Shown here: positions 22,835 through 36,324 of the stretch, piece by piece
Layout: the number at the start of each line of letters is the position of its first letter
Numbering within the stretch: the stretch's first letter is position 1
Source: Protula sp. h YS-2021
Lineage: Eukaryota > Annelida > Polychaeta > Sabellida > Serpulidae
Assembly (NCBI GenBank): GCA_949752745.1
Contig: OX457031.1
Coordinates: forward strand, 43,836,269-43,900,268
DNA: 64,000 bases
Direction: 5' to 3'
Translations under genes and position numbers: made by a program
The notes under the pieces: generated by a model
Seen by the model: only the letters and a program-made list of their open reading frames with translations
Told to the model about the DNA's origin: nothing
Database searches by the model: none

Positions 22835-23530
22835 CACGTTTAATGACGTTGGACAGACGTCACGCCCGAAGTCGAATCAACGTCGGTCTTTAGTTGTTTA
22901 TGAAAGTTAAAAACAACATCTATCTTCCGACGTTCGAGAGACGTCGATTATGCGACATCTAATCAGCGCTGCGTTAAGGTTGCAACTGGAACTTGAAACG
23001 ACGCCTATCTCCTGACATTGTACAGAGGTCGGATTAGCAGCCTTGTGCAGGAATCGCCGTCAAAATAACAACATCTCTCCGTTACAGTAGGCCCATCCTT
23101 GGGGTTTCCGGTCACACAGAAGAGTATGAAATTGATTTCCATTAACATTTTTCAAAAGCAGGTGGGTAAAAAAAACTTCCGCGCTCTTTAAATTTTCACT
23201 TTTTAAGTTTTCAAGATGACCTGTCATGGCTACCATTTCCGATGAGTGATAACACAAGGTTTTTTTTTTTGGTCGTGAGTCCCACGTCTCTTCAAAGCTG
23301 AATCATAGATGATGATTAGATGTCAGGCAAAGTTTTGGTTGATCAAAAGCAACGTCTACGCAACGCTGCTTACCTAACGCCCATCCAATGATGTTTCAAA
23401 GACGTTGATTACACGTTGATCTATGGTCACGACTAATCACAGCCAAAGCACAACCAGAGTTATTGTTGTGGTCTGGTCGGTTTGACGTAGCAACCTCAAA
23501 TCGCCGTTGGATAGACCTTAGAATAATTGG
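22835..23530. repeat. Degenerate GACGT-core repeat
   Basis: Many scattered near-copies of GACGTTG/CAACGTC-type cores in both orientations, without a regular period, interrupted by a 65-codon ORF of no recognised family. Probably an old dispersed repeat. Confidence 0.35.
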
Positions 23531-23739
23531 GTATGCCCAAGTTCCAGGTGGGCGTTAAGACAAACTGGAGGATATTTTTGCCTCATGAAATGGTCATGTC
23601 GTATCGGCCAGTACAGCCAAAGTGCTGGCTTTTTTTGCTGTCTTGTACGCGTACATAATGCTGCAGACACATTTAACATAACTCCGACAAACCCAATGCA
23701 CGTTTTAGCCCCCAGACAAATTTTGGCTGAGGGTTAATG

Positions 23740-24200
23740 CTATCGGTTAGCCTGTCTGTCCGTCAGTCCGTCTGTCTGTCCGTCTGTTCGTCCATCCGTT
23801 AACATTTGGGTGCTATATTTTGTACAAAGTTTCCGTTGTCGGATCGTTTTAAAATTTAACACAGTCAAAAAATATATATTAAAGGTGTGCCAAGGCAAGG
23901 TTTCAGATTGATCGATCAAAAATTGTCGAAATTATGGCCCTCTGAACTTGGGCAATTTTTCATGTATTGCACTGTCACACAGGTAACTTTGTACGCATCA
24001 CTTCGACATGAACGCTTTGATATAAAGCTATGAAACCTTGCAAGTGAAAGAATGTATATTGAAGATGTGCAACGTCAAGGTTTCAGTTTGATCGCTCAAA
24101 AATTGTTAAAATTATGGTCCTCTAAACTTCGGCAATTTTTCGTGTATTGCGCTGTCACTTCGATATGAACGCTTTGATATAAGGCGTTGAACATAAAGGC
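23740..24200. repeat. GTCTGTCCGTC tract and two copies of a unit of about 180 bp
   Basis: A CTGTCTGTCCGTC-type tract (about 23750-23800) is followed by two diverged copies sharing CAAGGTTTCAG and TTGATCG...CAAAAATTGT, at about 23875-23960 and 24050-24130. Confidence 0.6.
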
Positions 24201-24463
24201 GTTGGCTGGGGGCTTTCCATCTCTGATGCCTGTGTTTAAAATTTTAGCTAACGATTCTTCAAAGATAATGGTTCGATTAAAAAAAATACTATGTCTTGCA
24301 CCCATGTCAATGAAAAGATTTATCACATAGCTTTCGTAAAAAATCGCTTTAAAATAAAATAGCCGTTTCTTTTACTTGGACAGCATGTCTACTCTTTGAC
24401 ACAAAGTGCTCAGTCACTTGTACTGAATTAGACCCATGCTATGCATATCTGTTGTACTGTTCA

Positions 24464-25067
24464 TTAAAGGGAAATGCGGGTATCTCTGCGCCATCTAGCG
24501 ACCGAAGTGTGCATTACATTGAATATCGCTGAGTTTGAATCCATGTTTACACAGTATAAATAACTACTAAATCCGTCTGGATCGAAAAATTATTTTCAAA
24601 GACAAATATGGTCGTGTCCAGAAATGGTCTGTATTGATATTTTGTTCCTAGAAGGGCTTGTGTTGATATATTGTCCATTAAAATCATATTACACTGTTTT
24701 CACATATTTGTCAATTGAGTCAATGGGATTTTGTCAAAAAGATTGTATAATTTTCTTATTGATACGGTGACATATATTTTTTATTTGCTTAAAACATTTC
24801 GTATGACGTGTTCTTCAAACAGGGAAAAAATGAGGCAATTGTCAATTGTGATTATGTGTGAATTTTGCATTTTGATTGAAATTTCTTGGTTTTCCCGATG
24901 GTTTCTATAGTAAAAGTATGCGACCTCTCAGCGTCTTTATTTCTCTTATAATATCGGTGACCCCCCCTTTTTCTTTTCAATTTTTGAATGTATACCCTCA
25001 AAGCATTAAACTGTGAAAGTATGAAGGAAATGTCAATTGTAGGTGAGATACCCGCATTTCCCTTTAA
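24464..25067. mobile_element. MITE with TTAA ends (piggyBac-like)
   Basis: A 604-bp segment is bounded by TTAA on both sides, with perfect 19-bp terminal inverted repeats inside (AGGGAAATGCGGGTATCTC on the left, its complement on the right). TTAA target duplication is the hallmark of piggyBac-type transposition (established knowledge). No transposase is encoded, so it is a non-autonomous copy. Confidence 0.75.
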
Positions 25068-25401
25068 ACTTCTCTCGTTATTCGAAAGCCCATTACGGGT
25101 ATTTAGATTGTATGTTGCTTTTTAGTCATTTCCCAAACACGATTCTTTTGCTCTTTAAAGTCTTTAATTGGTCATATATGTGACCCAGAGGTCGCCAGTC
25201 CTAAATTTCGTTTGAAGCTCTTTTGAATCCTGTATTGGTAACTGTAATTATATATTAATTTTATTCTATTGTTCAGCATGTGCACACAATGTAGGACTGT
25301 TCGAAAGTTGGGCTGGTTGCTCTGAGTGCGTTAAATCGATACTTCTGATTCATGACCGCTGATCTCAACTCGGAATGTTGTACCGAATTTATTTATAATA
25401 C

Positions 25402-25670
25402 TAACGTTTTATTTCGTAAAACGAGCTTCCAGAGGGAAACTGCCGTTAGAACACACGTATCCCGCTATCCATGCATTGATTAATCAGAATGAGGGAATCC
25501 TCTGTACAACGTCATTGATGACACAAGGCATCCTCTTTAGGTTCCTAAAAAGGCGGTTACAAACTCATCCAGGTGTGTTGTGGGATAGATGGATGAGATA
25601 TAGGCTAAAAGTAAAGAACGGGAATTATGCTTTTACTCCTAAAAGCTCGTTTTATCAAATAAAACGTAAG
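25402..25670. repeat. Inverted repeat with 27-bp arms
   Basis: The left arm at 25402-25428 (AACGTTTTATTT...AACGAGCTT) pairs with 25641-25669 (AAGCTCGTTTTAT...AAACGT) across a spacer of about 210 bp. It may be a small MITE or part of the terminus of the adjacent DIRS-like element. Confidence 0.55.
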
Positions 25671-26349
25671 TTTTACTTCGCAAAAGCTTCAAATTTGCTT
25701 ATTTCTACTTGTAGATAGAAGTAAAGTCCGGAGCTTTGGAGCCTGTCATTTTGAACTGCACGAAAAAGGTTGCGAAATGCACTATGGCCTTACAAGTCTG
25801 GTGTGAAGACGGTCAATTAAGTAAGTGGGACTGTAGTTAAAGTTGAATAAGACTATTAACCGAATTCTTTTAAGTGTTCCAAGATATGGGTCTGGGATAA
25901 GAAAAACTTTTCCTTATTCCCGTTTTCCTTTCTTACCGTCCTATCTAGTCATGGATCTCGCTTCTTCTCTTACCTGAGGCTTTTTTCAGTAAAATGTGAA
26001 TCAGCATTTTTGGCACATATGACCTCTTCCCCGAAAATGTAGAGGAGAAGTAGGTAAAGTCCCATTGGGGCTACGTTATAAGTACAGGGGATGCGGGAAT
26101 TTACCTTGAAATACCTGATAGACTGAGACAAGCCATATCCTCACTTGCGCCTTATCCCGCGCATGCCTTGAGTCTAGAGCCGATAGTGGCTGTATAACCA
26201 TCAGTGAACGCTACCTTTAGCTCTTCATCCTTAAAAAAGGCGATCCAAAAAATTGATAACCACTGCTGGGGAGGTCTGACATGGGTCTAGCTTAGACTTA
26301 CCGCCTCACGAGACAGATTTGTTCCCCTGTAAACCTAAGCCGTAGGTTG

Positions 26350-27480
26350 TTAATGGTTGCTTACCGTTTTCTCCACTACTTGCTTAGGTTGTAGGTTCAG
26401 CAAGTGAGGAGAGGATGGAAGAGCTTCCAGTGTGGTTGAGACAGTAGTTCCTTTTTGCACATGATTGGGATTGATTTGACAACTTCCTGACAATACTTCC
26501 TTTACTGGCCATTGGCAGCTGAGGGCGTCTGCTGCCCAGTTTTTCTTGTCTGGACAGAGAGAGACCAACCTTGTCACTGCATTGGTAAATAGATCCAGAG
26601 TAGGGGATCCCCATAGTGACTGGCGTACAATCCATTGAAAGTACGGACGGAACAGGCACCATTCGATGCGGATGACCTGACATACTCTGGAGGCTAGGTC
26701 TGTCAATACATTGAGTTTTACTGTCAGGCGATAAGTGGTGAGCAATATCCGAGAGTGGCGGGCAAATGATAGAATTTTCGAACCCAGTTTTGCCTTCAAG
26801 ACACTCTTTCCCGGATAATTTGTTCAGAGCTATCAAGTTGACTCGGTGTTCCAGCTAATTGATTTGGTTCCTGGCTAGGGAAAAGAGCCATTTGCTCTTC
26901 CATACCTTACCCTGATAATGGATTCTCCATCCCACTTGATATGAGTCCGTGTCCTGTGCCTGGTAGGGGAAGTGGAAAGGTATGCCCTCGCTCATGACCC
27001 GCGGGGCGAAGCACCAACATAGGGTAATTCGTGAGGCCTGAAGCACTCTCAGTTATGCCTTGGTAGACCTTCCAAGTCTTCGTGCTGGCCTTACCTTTCT
27101 TTGTCTATAATGGAGACGGCCCGGGCAGACTGTCTTTTCAGTTACCATTTTCAGTTGCCTGTTTCTCTATCCTGATGTGCCAGAAACGAGTCTTTTAGAT
27201 ATTGGAATACCAGCATACTTTCTAGACTAGTCCAGGACCTTAGTACCTTCATGACCTTCGGAGACACACACGAAGCTGTGAACAAGCCGAATGGAAGTAC
27301 TGGGATATAGAACCGTTTTTGCTCTATTGGAAAACCCAAGAATTTTCTGGTCGAGCGGTGAATTGGGATGTGTAGGGAAGCAACGGATAGGTCTATTGAT
27401 CTATCGTTCCCGTATACCTGCCTGCAGAGTTTCTCCATACCCGGACTTCTTGGGGACCAGAAATTCTCTGTTTAAGTAGC
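26350..27480 (-). pseudogene. DIRS-like reverse transcriptase / RNase H remnant
   Basis: 27151-27438 reads as RT palm: DLSVASLHIPIH (motif A, usually DLKDAYLHIPI), RKFLGF, LPFGL and FQYLKDSFL. The last replaces the expected YLDD, so one catalytic Asp is lost. 26855-27046 continues with RNase H-like sequence. 26350-26836 gives WGSPTLDLFTNAV and WAADALSCQWP, typical of the region after RNase H in DIRS elements. Frames shift between blocks. Non-functional. Confidence 0.7.
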
Positions 27481-27794
27481 AGATCTGATCTTCTGGCATT
27501 TCCTTTATCGCACCTTTGCCCCTCGAATTCAATAACATTTCTTAGAGAGCTTCATCCTTTTCCTAGGGTAGGAGGTAACTAGACAGTTCGATACTTAGAA
27601 AACTAGGGGAATGGATAGCTTGCGTCCTCTCGGTTATTTGGTTTAAAGAGGAGAGAGTAGCCGTATTTTGAGCCAGTTGATTACTCGCCGAGAAGCTTCC
27701 ATTTCTTCACAAGTTTGCCAGAAGTTATCCAGCATTCCGCCTACGGGTAAGGAGGCTTTATAGGACAGCAAATTGTCTAAACTTTCTAAGTTTA

Positions 27795-28450
27795 TTAAAG
27801 TCTCTCTAGAGGACGAGAGCGTCTCCTGGCGGTACTTTGGTCGGTTGCTGCCTGGATTGCTGTGAAGACGGCTCCCATCTTGTCGCCATTCAGTGCCTTG
27901 GCTCGCTTGGGATTGGATGGCCCTGACTGCGCACTGGGTTTGGACTGCTCTGACGAGGAACGGTACTGCCTAAAGTTTGCAGCAGACCGGGTCATCAAGG
28001 CGCAAATTCTGCCAAGGTGTATTCAAGGCTTTCAAGGGGTGGACACGATGTTAAGGCAAGTTACTACTTCGATCGCGCTATTACCACTTTGCGATGCCCT
28101 GGAGAGTTGATGGATGAATCCTGGTGCGGTAGCACGGCCTGGGATATCATGAGTACTGGGGGTTCCTCGTGGTCTAGGGGCAGGTGGAGCTACTGGTGAC
28201 ATTTACAAGACGGGCTATGATCTCCTGTATATCGTCCCTAAACGGTACGTTCTCCGGGGCTATGATGGGAAGGACATCCGAAGACAGTTGGGAAGGAGTC
28301 CAGATTGAACGACTTCTTGCCGCTGCTGGGTCTCTCCAGAGCTTTGAATAGGAATAGTGATCAGACACAGTCAATAGCTCCCAAGAGGAGGTGAAAATGA
28401 GAGGGATGTGGCGAATCCTCTTTTCTTCCGGTTCCTCACCTTCTGACCCC
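27795..28450 (-). pseudogene. Probable gag-like region of the DIRS-like element
   Basis: Upstream of the RT remnant on the same strand are broken frames of Ser/Arg-rich, low-complexity protein (27795-27998, 28174-28374). Assignment to gag rests only on position; no domain is recognised. Confidence 0.3.
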
Positions 28451-29700
28451 TGATTGAGTTTTGAATTGAATCGCGTGTTTATAGTACCGTGTATCGGGCG
28501 CGGGTACCTCTCCCTCCCTTATGGCGTGTAAATCTCCTGCTCCCTGTTGGGAGCAGAGATATGTTTGTTTGCACCAGTTCGTCGTCATATTCCAGGAGTG
28601 TCGCAGACACCTGTCGAGATGGGGGAGGTCGCAATGATTCCTCCTCTCTATAACCCTATAGTCTTTGGCTGGCTGTACTCAGCTGACTCGTTACTAGCGA
28701 AGGAGGTGAACACCGGGTAGAGATATGGGTTTGGCTAGCTGGACGGGGCCAGAAACCGAGGTGGATAGCTTAGACTACTTCGGTTGAATAAGTACCTCCT
28801 CGCCCGGTATTTTATGTTATAATTCCTGTAGTTGCTTTTGCAGCTGTGATTGTAGGGACAAGAATGCCGAAAAGTCAATAGGCAGTCGCGGCAGCTGTGA
28901 CAGGGGTGACAGTTCCTCCTGGGATGGAGATGCCTATTTGACCTGCAGCCGTGGAAAAACTCGACCGGAGGCTGTCGGTTGCCAAAGCTTTGTTACATTC
29001 CTCCCCTTTTGGCATGTCTCTGAGAAAGCATACTCTGGCTTTGCTTTCTTCGACTTCTTGCTGGAGACTATTGTAACCTCAACAAGGATGACAGAGCCGT
29101 GGATTAATGATGTGGATTAAGCGCGGTGCAAGGATGTATACACTGTAAAGGCAGGCCTCTGTCATATCTGATAAGCAAGCAGAAAGAAGACAATAAGATT
29201 CCTGTTCGTGTCACCAGTAAACACACAGTTAAACATTTAATAACACTTAACGCATCACTTCAAGCTTTATTCAGTGACTGAGTGTGAGAAAATCATCTTA
29301 AATTGCTTCCAGTGGACTATTCTACACGAGGCTTAGACTTTTTTGCGTGGACCGTCCACGCGAAGTGCCGAAACGGTTCTGACTATGGGGCCGTTTTAGT
29401 ACCATCCCAGGCTTGTACCCTGCCCCTCAGCCTTAAGAAGACCGTCGGAGGGGGAGTGTACCGTGGATCGTCGGCCAAGCGTACGGTAACGGCCGAAGAC
29501 GGTTCCATAATGGGAAAATGGCACAAAAACGTGCCATAGACTCTAGAAACTCCAAAAAACATCTCTTTTCAGTCGGACAAAGACCAGAAATGTAGAACCT
29601 GCTCTGAAAAGATTTCTCTGTCCCCTGACAATGCTGACTCTAAAGACTCGAAACAGTTCCTAAGGAGATGTGTGCTGGAACTAGAAACTGATTCTTGATC
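28451..29700. other. Unassigned sequence within the retroelement span
   Basis: GC-richer than its surroundings, with short ORFs on both strands (28938-29120, 29303-29539) that match nothing I recognise. It could be the 5' leader of the DIRS-like element or an older insertion. Confidence 0.3.
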
Positions 29701-30065
29701 TTGTTAGCTTCTTCTGGAGAGTAAGAGCACACTTCTTGGGAATCAACATCTACCAGACCAAAGTTACAAGTGCTGAAATGGATTTTTTCATTTAACCAAA
29801 TCTATCCAACTTTCAGAATATGATGAACTAATGGTTTATTAGTTAAATAACTAAATTCAAAGCAAATTTACACTCTAACTAGTTGCCTGGAGCAAAAAAA
29901 TGCGGAGCACACACAATGGTGTGTGTTTGTAACACCATTCTTAAAAGGAATGCTCTATGTCATCAATGACGTAATACCATAGAATTCCCTAATTTTCATC
30001 GGTCGATAAATAGATAACAAGTCGAGATAAGCGAATTTGAAGCTTTTGCGAAGTAAAACCATTCA

Positions 30066-32100
30066 CTTTAGTACTTCACTACAGCACTTCAAATTGCAGA
30101 TTACACACTAGATAAAGATATGTTACCATCAGGCCGAAAACTCGCATTGTTGCTGAGACAACAATCTGTACATCAAATGGCAATCTTTCCCAGATTTATT
30201 TTTTTCTTTCCAAATATTTATTCCTGTCTTAACTACAATTCCATATGATGATGACATGTTATGTGATGACTTTAATTATAAACTTGAGGTAGTATACCAA
30301 GAAAAAAACCTCTGAAAATCTGAAGAAAAATGACTGAAAACTTCAAGCACAAAGGCTGAAAACCTCAAAAAACTGTCTGAAAACCCCAATGGGATTACTA
30401 GACGCTTGATGATACAGCAACTAACCAGAAACAATGCATCTGGATGCAGCCTAATCCCCTAGTGGGCAAACACCTACATAATTCAATTAAAAGGGTTTAC
30501 ATTTTCGTTGTTTCTCGTCCCGATCAGTATTTAGTTTTAGTGATGTGTGCCTTGTGAGGCAAACAGAGGACCAGCTTTCTTGGAAATTAAATATAATTGA
30601 CAATTGAAGAGCTAAAAGAAACTAAATGCAGAGAGAATACATATATAAATTATGTAAGAACTAGATACGATTTCCTTAAATTTGAAATTCACTGCTTCTC
30701 AATTCAATTTTTGAAAGAATTAACACAAAGAAAAGATAAGACATCAGTGCGAGGATAGACTCAGTGAGCGTGACAAAAAATCTCATCATGATATCGAGTG
30801 GAAAATATAAAGAACACGAACTGTACAAAAACGATTTGATAGAAAAAGCAAGTTTAGACCCAATGAATGAAAAAAAACACACTTTTTATATAAATAACGA
30901 AACAATGATATGTCGGCAATGAAATCAAATAACGATCTAAAAAGTTAAGGTGAGAGCTAAATGCTTTCAAGTCTGTGATGGATTGATCTTGGAGTTTTAC
31001 CAGACGTTTTTCCAACCGGTTCAATACTTACAGCAGTTCTCCAAGAAAATAGTCACAAAGTTATTATCCGTCCCTTCTAAACTTTTTTTAGAAAATTATT
31101 TATTAGTCATGATAAGTATACAAAAAGGCGAAATTCTCGAAGACAGTATAGATATATTGGGATGTTTGATTTTTATGGAATGAAATTTTCCCGACAACAA
31201 CGCCCATATTATGTTTTGAATTGTTCCTGGTTGCAGTTATTCTCATACGATGTAACAGGATCAAGTCGGCATTTATTTTAAACATTCTATGAAATTTTGC
31301 ATCTTAGAATTTAGTTCAAGTATAATTTTATAAAAAATAATATTTTTGTCAAATTTAAATTTAAAATCTACTAAGTGTTACAAAGCTGTAACGTTTTTAA
31401 GATCTAAAAAGATACCACAAAAATATATTTTTGCTACTTGTGTGCTAATTTTCCTTGGATCAGACAGTATATGTGGATGCTAAGTCTAATCTATTCCATG
31501 CTTGGGGTCGGGGCTAGGATACTCGAAGCCAATATTACAAGGACGTGTGACATAAGATACTAGTGTCCCCCGGGTAAATATATGAGCAGATGCAGGAAGC
31601 TCCCTCCCCGCTTTCTTCAGTTCCTGTACAGATGCGTATGCAATATCGTATATAAAATAAGGGATAGATTCGAGCCGCTCATTACACCCACAGCCATACT
31701 TTCACTGAACAGTAATTTCAACAGTAAAGGGTCCCGGTAATTTCGAGCCGGTGTTTCATGTGTTAACATTGTGACATTTAGTTCACGGCCAACTAAAAAA
31801 TTCACTTTATCATAAAGTGTCATTGTTGCTAAGACGGTAAACAATTTCATCAGGTTTTTTCAACAGGTATTGGTGTTTTCTTTTAAAGGCAATACGTCTA
31901 TAACACACGAGTGGGCTTATATTATAAATTTGTAGCATCAAGAGAACACCTTAAAGAAATTTATTGAATAGAATTTTGCCTTGGGAGGCATTCACACTAT
32001 CTTAATAGTATTGAGGAAGAACATTTACCAGCATAGCTGGAAGTATGCATTAGGAGCTTTTTGGTATTTTTTTAATTTTGTGTTATGATGAGAGATTTGT
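30066..32100. other. No gene seen
   Basis: AT-rich DNA with short, unsupported ORFs (30676-30882, 30950-31183, 31617-31850). I see no repeat, RNA gene or exon I can defend. Confidence 0.4.
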
Positions 32101-32119
32101 ATATTTTCTAGTCATATAT

Positions 32120-33045
32120 ACACCAGAACCCCAGGATCGTATCACCCCGCAAATAGGACCACCCCGGAAAACAGACCACTTTTTACCAGAACCGAATGAA
32201 ACCCATCGATTTCTGTTATTAAGGAACCCCACAAATCAGACCACCCCGCAAATCGAACCATAGGGCCACTTTTGTGAGTTCCAAACGCAGACAGAACCCG
32301 GAAATCGTACCAGCATACGCACATGACATGTACTCAGTAAATAAACATCAATTGAGGTTATCGTTGTTGGGGATTATAATGTTTAATAAACTTAGGTTTA
32401 TTGACTGATTTGATTGGGGTGGGGATTATGCCTTCTTGAGTACACGAAGGACTTGTTTGGTTAAAAAAACTCCACCAATGTGATCATAAAACGGGGTTTT
32501 TCTTGTGTGTCCTATCGCATCTTCGCTGCTGATCATACAGTTTTATCCCATTTCAAAGTGTCGCTGTGAAATGATAGTGTACCTCCAAGCAGACCAAGAT
32601 GGACCAATTTGTTGTGAAAAATCTTAAATAAAGCGTAGTGTCAGTAGGCTATTCCGTTAGTCTTCAAATTTTGTCGATTTAGTTGGAAATGCACATAAAC
32701 ACTTATTTATTCTGTGTCAAACTTTTTTTAGTCTCCAGATTTCCGTAGATTTGGCTGTAAAGTTGATGTAAAACTTGATTAATTTTTCTGGTCAGACTTT
32801 TTAGTCTTCAGATTTTTTTCGACCCAAGTGTAAATAAAAATGGTCACTGAATTATTTGGTGCTCAATAGATTGGCACTAAGTGGCGCTATTATTTCATTC
32901 TATATGGGTGCACTATTAACATAACAAAAATGCACTCTTACACATCAAATTTGCTGGAACACCGGAAATCGGACGACCTCGGAAATCAGACCACTTTTGG
33001 CCAGTCCCATAGGTGGTCTGATTTCCGGGTTCCGGTCTATATGCA
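32120..33045. mobile_element. Candidate inverted-repeat element
   Basis: The left edge (CCAGAACCCCAGGATCGTAT) and right edge (inverted CCGGAACCCGGAAATCAGAC) are imperfect inverted copies. Short tandem ACCACCCCGGAAA-type units lie inside the left arm, and a GGTGGTCTGATTTCCGG unit in the right. No target-site duplication was found. Confidence 0.45.
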
Positions 33046-34560
33046 TATGCTCATTCCGTTTTCACGTTTATCTAAAGCACTTGGTGTACTTTACCGTTTT
33101 GTCGAAATTGTGTTGATTCTTTTCAAGTTTGATGATTAACTCCATATGAAATTTATTAAACAATGGACTTTAAAATGGTTGAACCATTAGATTTTATCGA
33201 AAGCATTAATGGCACTGAAAACATCAATAGAGACAGGCAACTATTACACGAAAGACTCGATGAAACTTTCCTGAAAGAGCCATGTTATCCAAGTCCCTGC
33301 TGACTTGAAATCAATGCAAATAAATTTATCTTGTAATCTAGGGTTAATCTTCGATCAAGTAATAGAAGTTGCAGAACCGGGTTGTAAATATTTTCAGACT
33401 AAAGCCAGCTTGAAAAAACACAACCTAGGATTATCTAATCCCACATTGCATCTTATGCCATCGGTTTATTAACGCTTGGAACTTCGTTCCAAGAAGTTAT
33501 TGTTTTTCCTCGAATTGTGGGGGTTAAAGTACCTCTATTTTTCCTTTTTTGTTAGTTTTTTGGGTTTTTTTTTTTTTTGTTTTTTTTTCTTTTTCATTTT
33601 TTTTCACGCAAAGTCCCCGTCGGTTACCAGACATCTCCTCCGAAACGGCTGAAGCTAGAAGAATGAAATTTGGCACACTTGAAGTCGACTATGCGAAGTG
33701 GTGCTAAATGAATTTTTTATTGACCTATGAGGTCATCATCTGCGTCTTGTGACGTCACGCCGATTTCATAGCTTAGTATCTCCAAAACCGCTGAATCTAG
33801 AGGTTTGGAGCTAAATACGTCATGAGATTACTTTTTTTGACAAAGAACACCGTGATAGCACTATTTTTTACGTATTGCGTAATTCTGACGTCATTTCTAC
33901 GTTTTCTGTTCCTGGTCGGTTTTAAAGCGGGATTTTTGCACACGGTATACAGAAAGCTTAGTTGTATACGAATTGACAGTTAAAAGTAACTTTAAACTAC
34001 CCAATGCCCCGTAAAACGCCCCACCCCACCCCTAAAATACGTAAACAGAATACTGCCATCACAAGGTCAGCAAGTAAACAGATACTGTAGTACTCGCAGT
34101 AGCCATCTGCGGTATGTGTGCCAAATAAGAATAAGCATAAATAAGCAATGTGCCGTAACTGGCTGATACAGAAAGGCTCCCATCACTGTGCTCATTTCAT
34201 CTGGCCTGTTGAATGCAATGCTACCTTCATGGTATTCTTTTTCTCTTCGCTTGTCGCTGGAGTGTACTTAAGTGTTTTTTTTTCATAAAGCAGCTGACTG
34301 CGTTTTTGATTACAAAGAGAACAAGTTGCTTCTTAAATTTTATAGTCTTTTGCAAGTTATTTATTTGACAAAGCTGATTAAAAAAGCTGTTTGTCCTTGT
34401 GTTTTACAAAGTTCTGTGCAGGATAAGGAAGAGCCACTCGAAAATTAGGTATCCGTTGACTTAACAAAAAGTTAAAATGCCATTGAAACAGGAATTTGTT
34501 TACAGTGAGTGTGTGTGTGTGTGCGGGGGGGGCGGGGCAGGGAGTAGTTGGTGTTCAATT
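33046..34560. other. No gene seen; dispersed repeat fragment
   Basis: Contains a T-rich low-complexity stretch (33530-33605) followed by CTCCGAAACGGCTGAAGC and GAATGAAATTTGGCACA, which look like a dispersed repeat. A short (GT)n and G tract lies at 34508-34540. No ORF with a recognisable domain. Confidence 0.4.
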
Positions 34561-34569
34561 AAAGGGTTG

Positions 34570-35870
34570 AATGTTCTACGGTGTTATCCAAAATATGACT
34601 TTCTGGGTCACGGTCAAGGTCAAAAACCGGAAGTTGACTATTATCTACAAAAGGGTTAGTGATAGAGCGATTTTGGACTCATTTTCGACCTTTTGGGCCC
34701 AAACAACGTCACATAAGAGGTACCTGGGTGACCTTGACCTTCTGAGTCACGGTCAAGGTCAGAAACCGGAAGTTGACTATTATCTAGAAAAAGGTTAGTG
34801 ATAGAGCGATTTTGGACTCATTTTCGACCTTTTGGGCCTAAACAACGTCACATAAGAGGTACCTCGGTGACCTTGACCTTCTGGGTCATGGTCACGGTCA
34901 AAAACCCGAAGTTGACTATTATCTCGAAAATGGTTAGAGATAGAGCGATTTTGAGCTCAGTTACGACCCTTTGGGCCTAAGCAACGTCACAGAAGACGTA
35001 CCTCGGTGACCTTGACCTTCTGGGACACGGTCAAGGTCAGAAACTGGAAGTTGACTATTATCTACAAAAGGGTTAGAGATAGAGCGATTTTGAGCTCATT
35101 TTCGACCTTTTGGGCCTAAACAACGTCACATAAGACGTACCTCGGTGACCTTGACCTTCTGGGACACGGTCAAGGTCAGAAACCGGAAGTTGACTATTAT
35201 CTACAAAAGGGTTAGAGATAGAGCGATTTTGAGCTCATTTTCGACTTTTTGAGCCTAAACAACGTCACATAAGAGTACCTCTGTGACCTTGACTTTCTGG
35301 ATCACTGTCAAGTTCAGAAACGGGAAGTTGACCATTATCTCGATAACGGTTAGAGATAGAGCAATGTTGAGTTCATTTTCGACCCTTTGGGCCTAACCAA
35401 CTTCACATAAGTGGTGCCTCGGTGAACATGACCTTCTGGTTCACGTCGAGGTCAAAAACCGGAAATTGACTATTATCTCGAAAAGGGTTAGAGATAGAGT
35501 GATTTTGAGCTCATTTTCGACCTTTTGGGCCTAAACAACGTTACATAAGAGGTACCTCAGTTTCCTTAACCTTCTGGGTCACGGTCAAGGTCAAAAACCG
35601 GAAGTTGACTATTATCTAGAAAAAGGTTAGAGATAGAGCGATTTTGGACTCATTTTCGTCCCTTTTGGCCTAAACAACGTCACAGAAGAGGTACCTCGTG
35701 TACATGACCTTCTCGGCCACGGTCAAGGTAAAAATCCGGAACTTGACTATATCTTGAAAACGGTTAGATACATAGCGATTTTGAGCTCATTTTCGACCCT
35801 TTGGACGTAAACAACGTCACATAAGAGGTACCGCGGTTTCCTTGACCTTGGTCACGGTCAAGTAAAAAAA
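34570..35870. repeat. Satellite array, about nine units of 135-140 bp, plus orientation
   Basis: Tandem units contain GTGACCTTGACCTTCTGGGT, GGTCAAGGTCA, CGGAAGTTGACTATTATCT and GATAGAGCGATTTTGA. This is the reverse complement of the satellite at 37340-41165, diverged. No Helentron-type ends were found around it. Confidence 0.85.
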
Positions 35871-36233
35871 AAGCAGCGATAAAGAAGGGGTACTGCGTGA
35901 CTTCGAGCTTTGTCACAGCTGAGCGAGTGTGGACATAAAACAAAAGGGTAATTAGTAATTAGTGAACAGGTTATGCCTAACAATGGGAATGAAGTTCGAT
36001 AAATCGCACAATATTGAAAACTCTCCATACAAAAGCATACTAACGATAAATTATATCCTAAACATTCTAACTGACTGCTTCCAAGCGTTAATTTCGTCAC
36101 TCGGTGGCGAAATCGGTCTAGCTCAAAGATTTAATCTCTATGTCTGTATAATAATGCTTAGGCCAGGCTTTGAATATTTAACAGTGATATTTCCTAATAC
36201 AGCTCTCGTTTGCCTGATGATATTATCATTATC

Positions 36234-36324
<91 letters not shown>

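Larger units (their letters stand above)
25480..30065 (-). mobile_element. Degraded DIRS-like retroelement
   Basis: The minus-strand coding remnants are in the order expected of a retroelement pol region. Short inverted matches lie at the flanks: 25669-25718 against 30017-30062 (core ACTTCGCAAAAGCTTCAAAT) and GTCATTGATGACA-type blocks at 25498 and 29965. DIRS elements have inverted rather than direct terminal repeats. The tyrosine recombinase expected downstream of RNase H is not visible in the roughly 650 bp left, so the copy is truncated. The outer boundaries are approximate. Confidence 0.55.
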
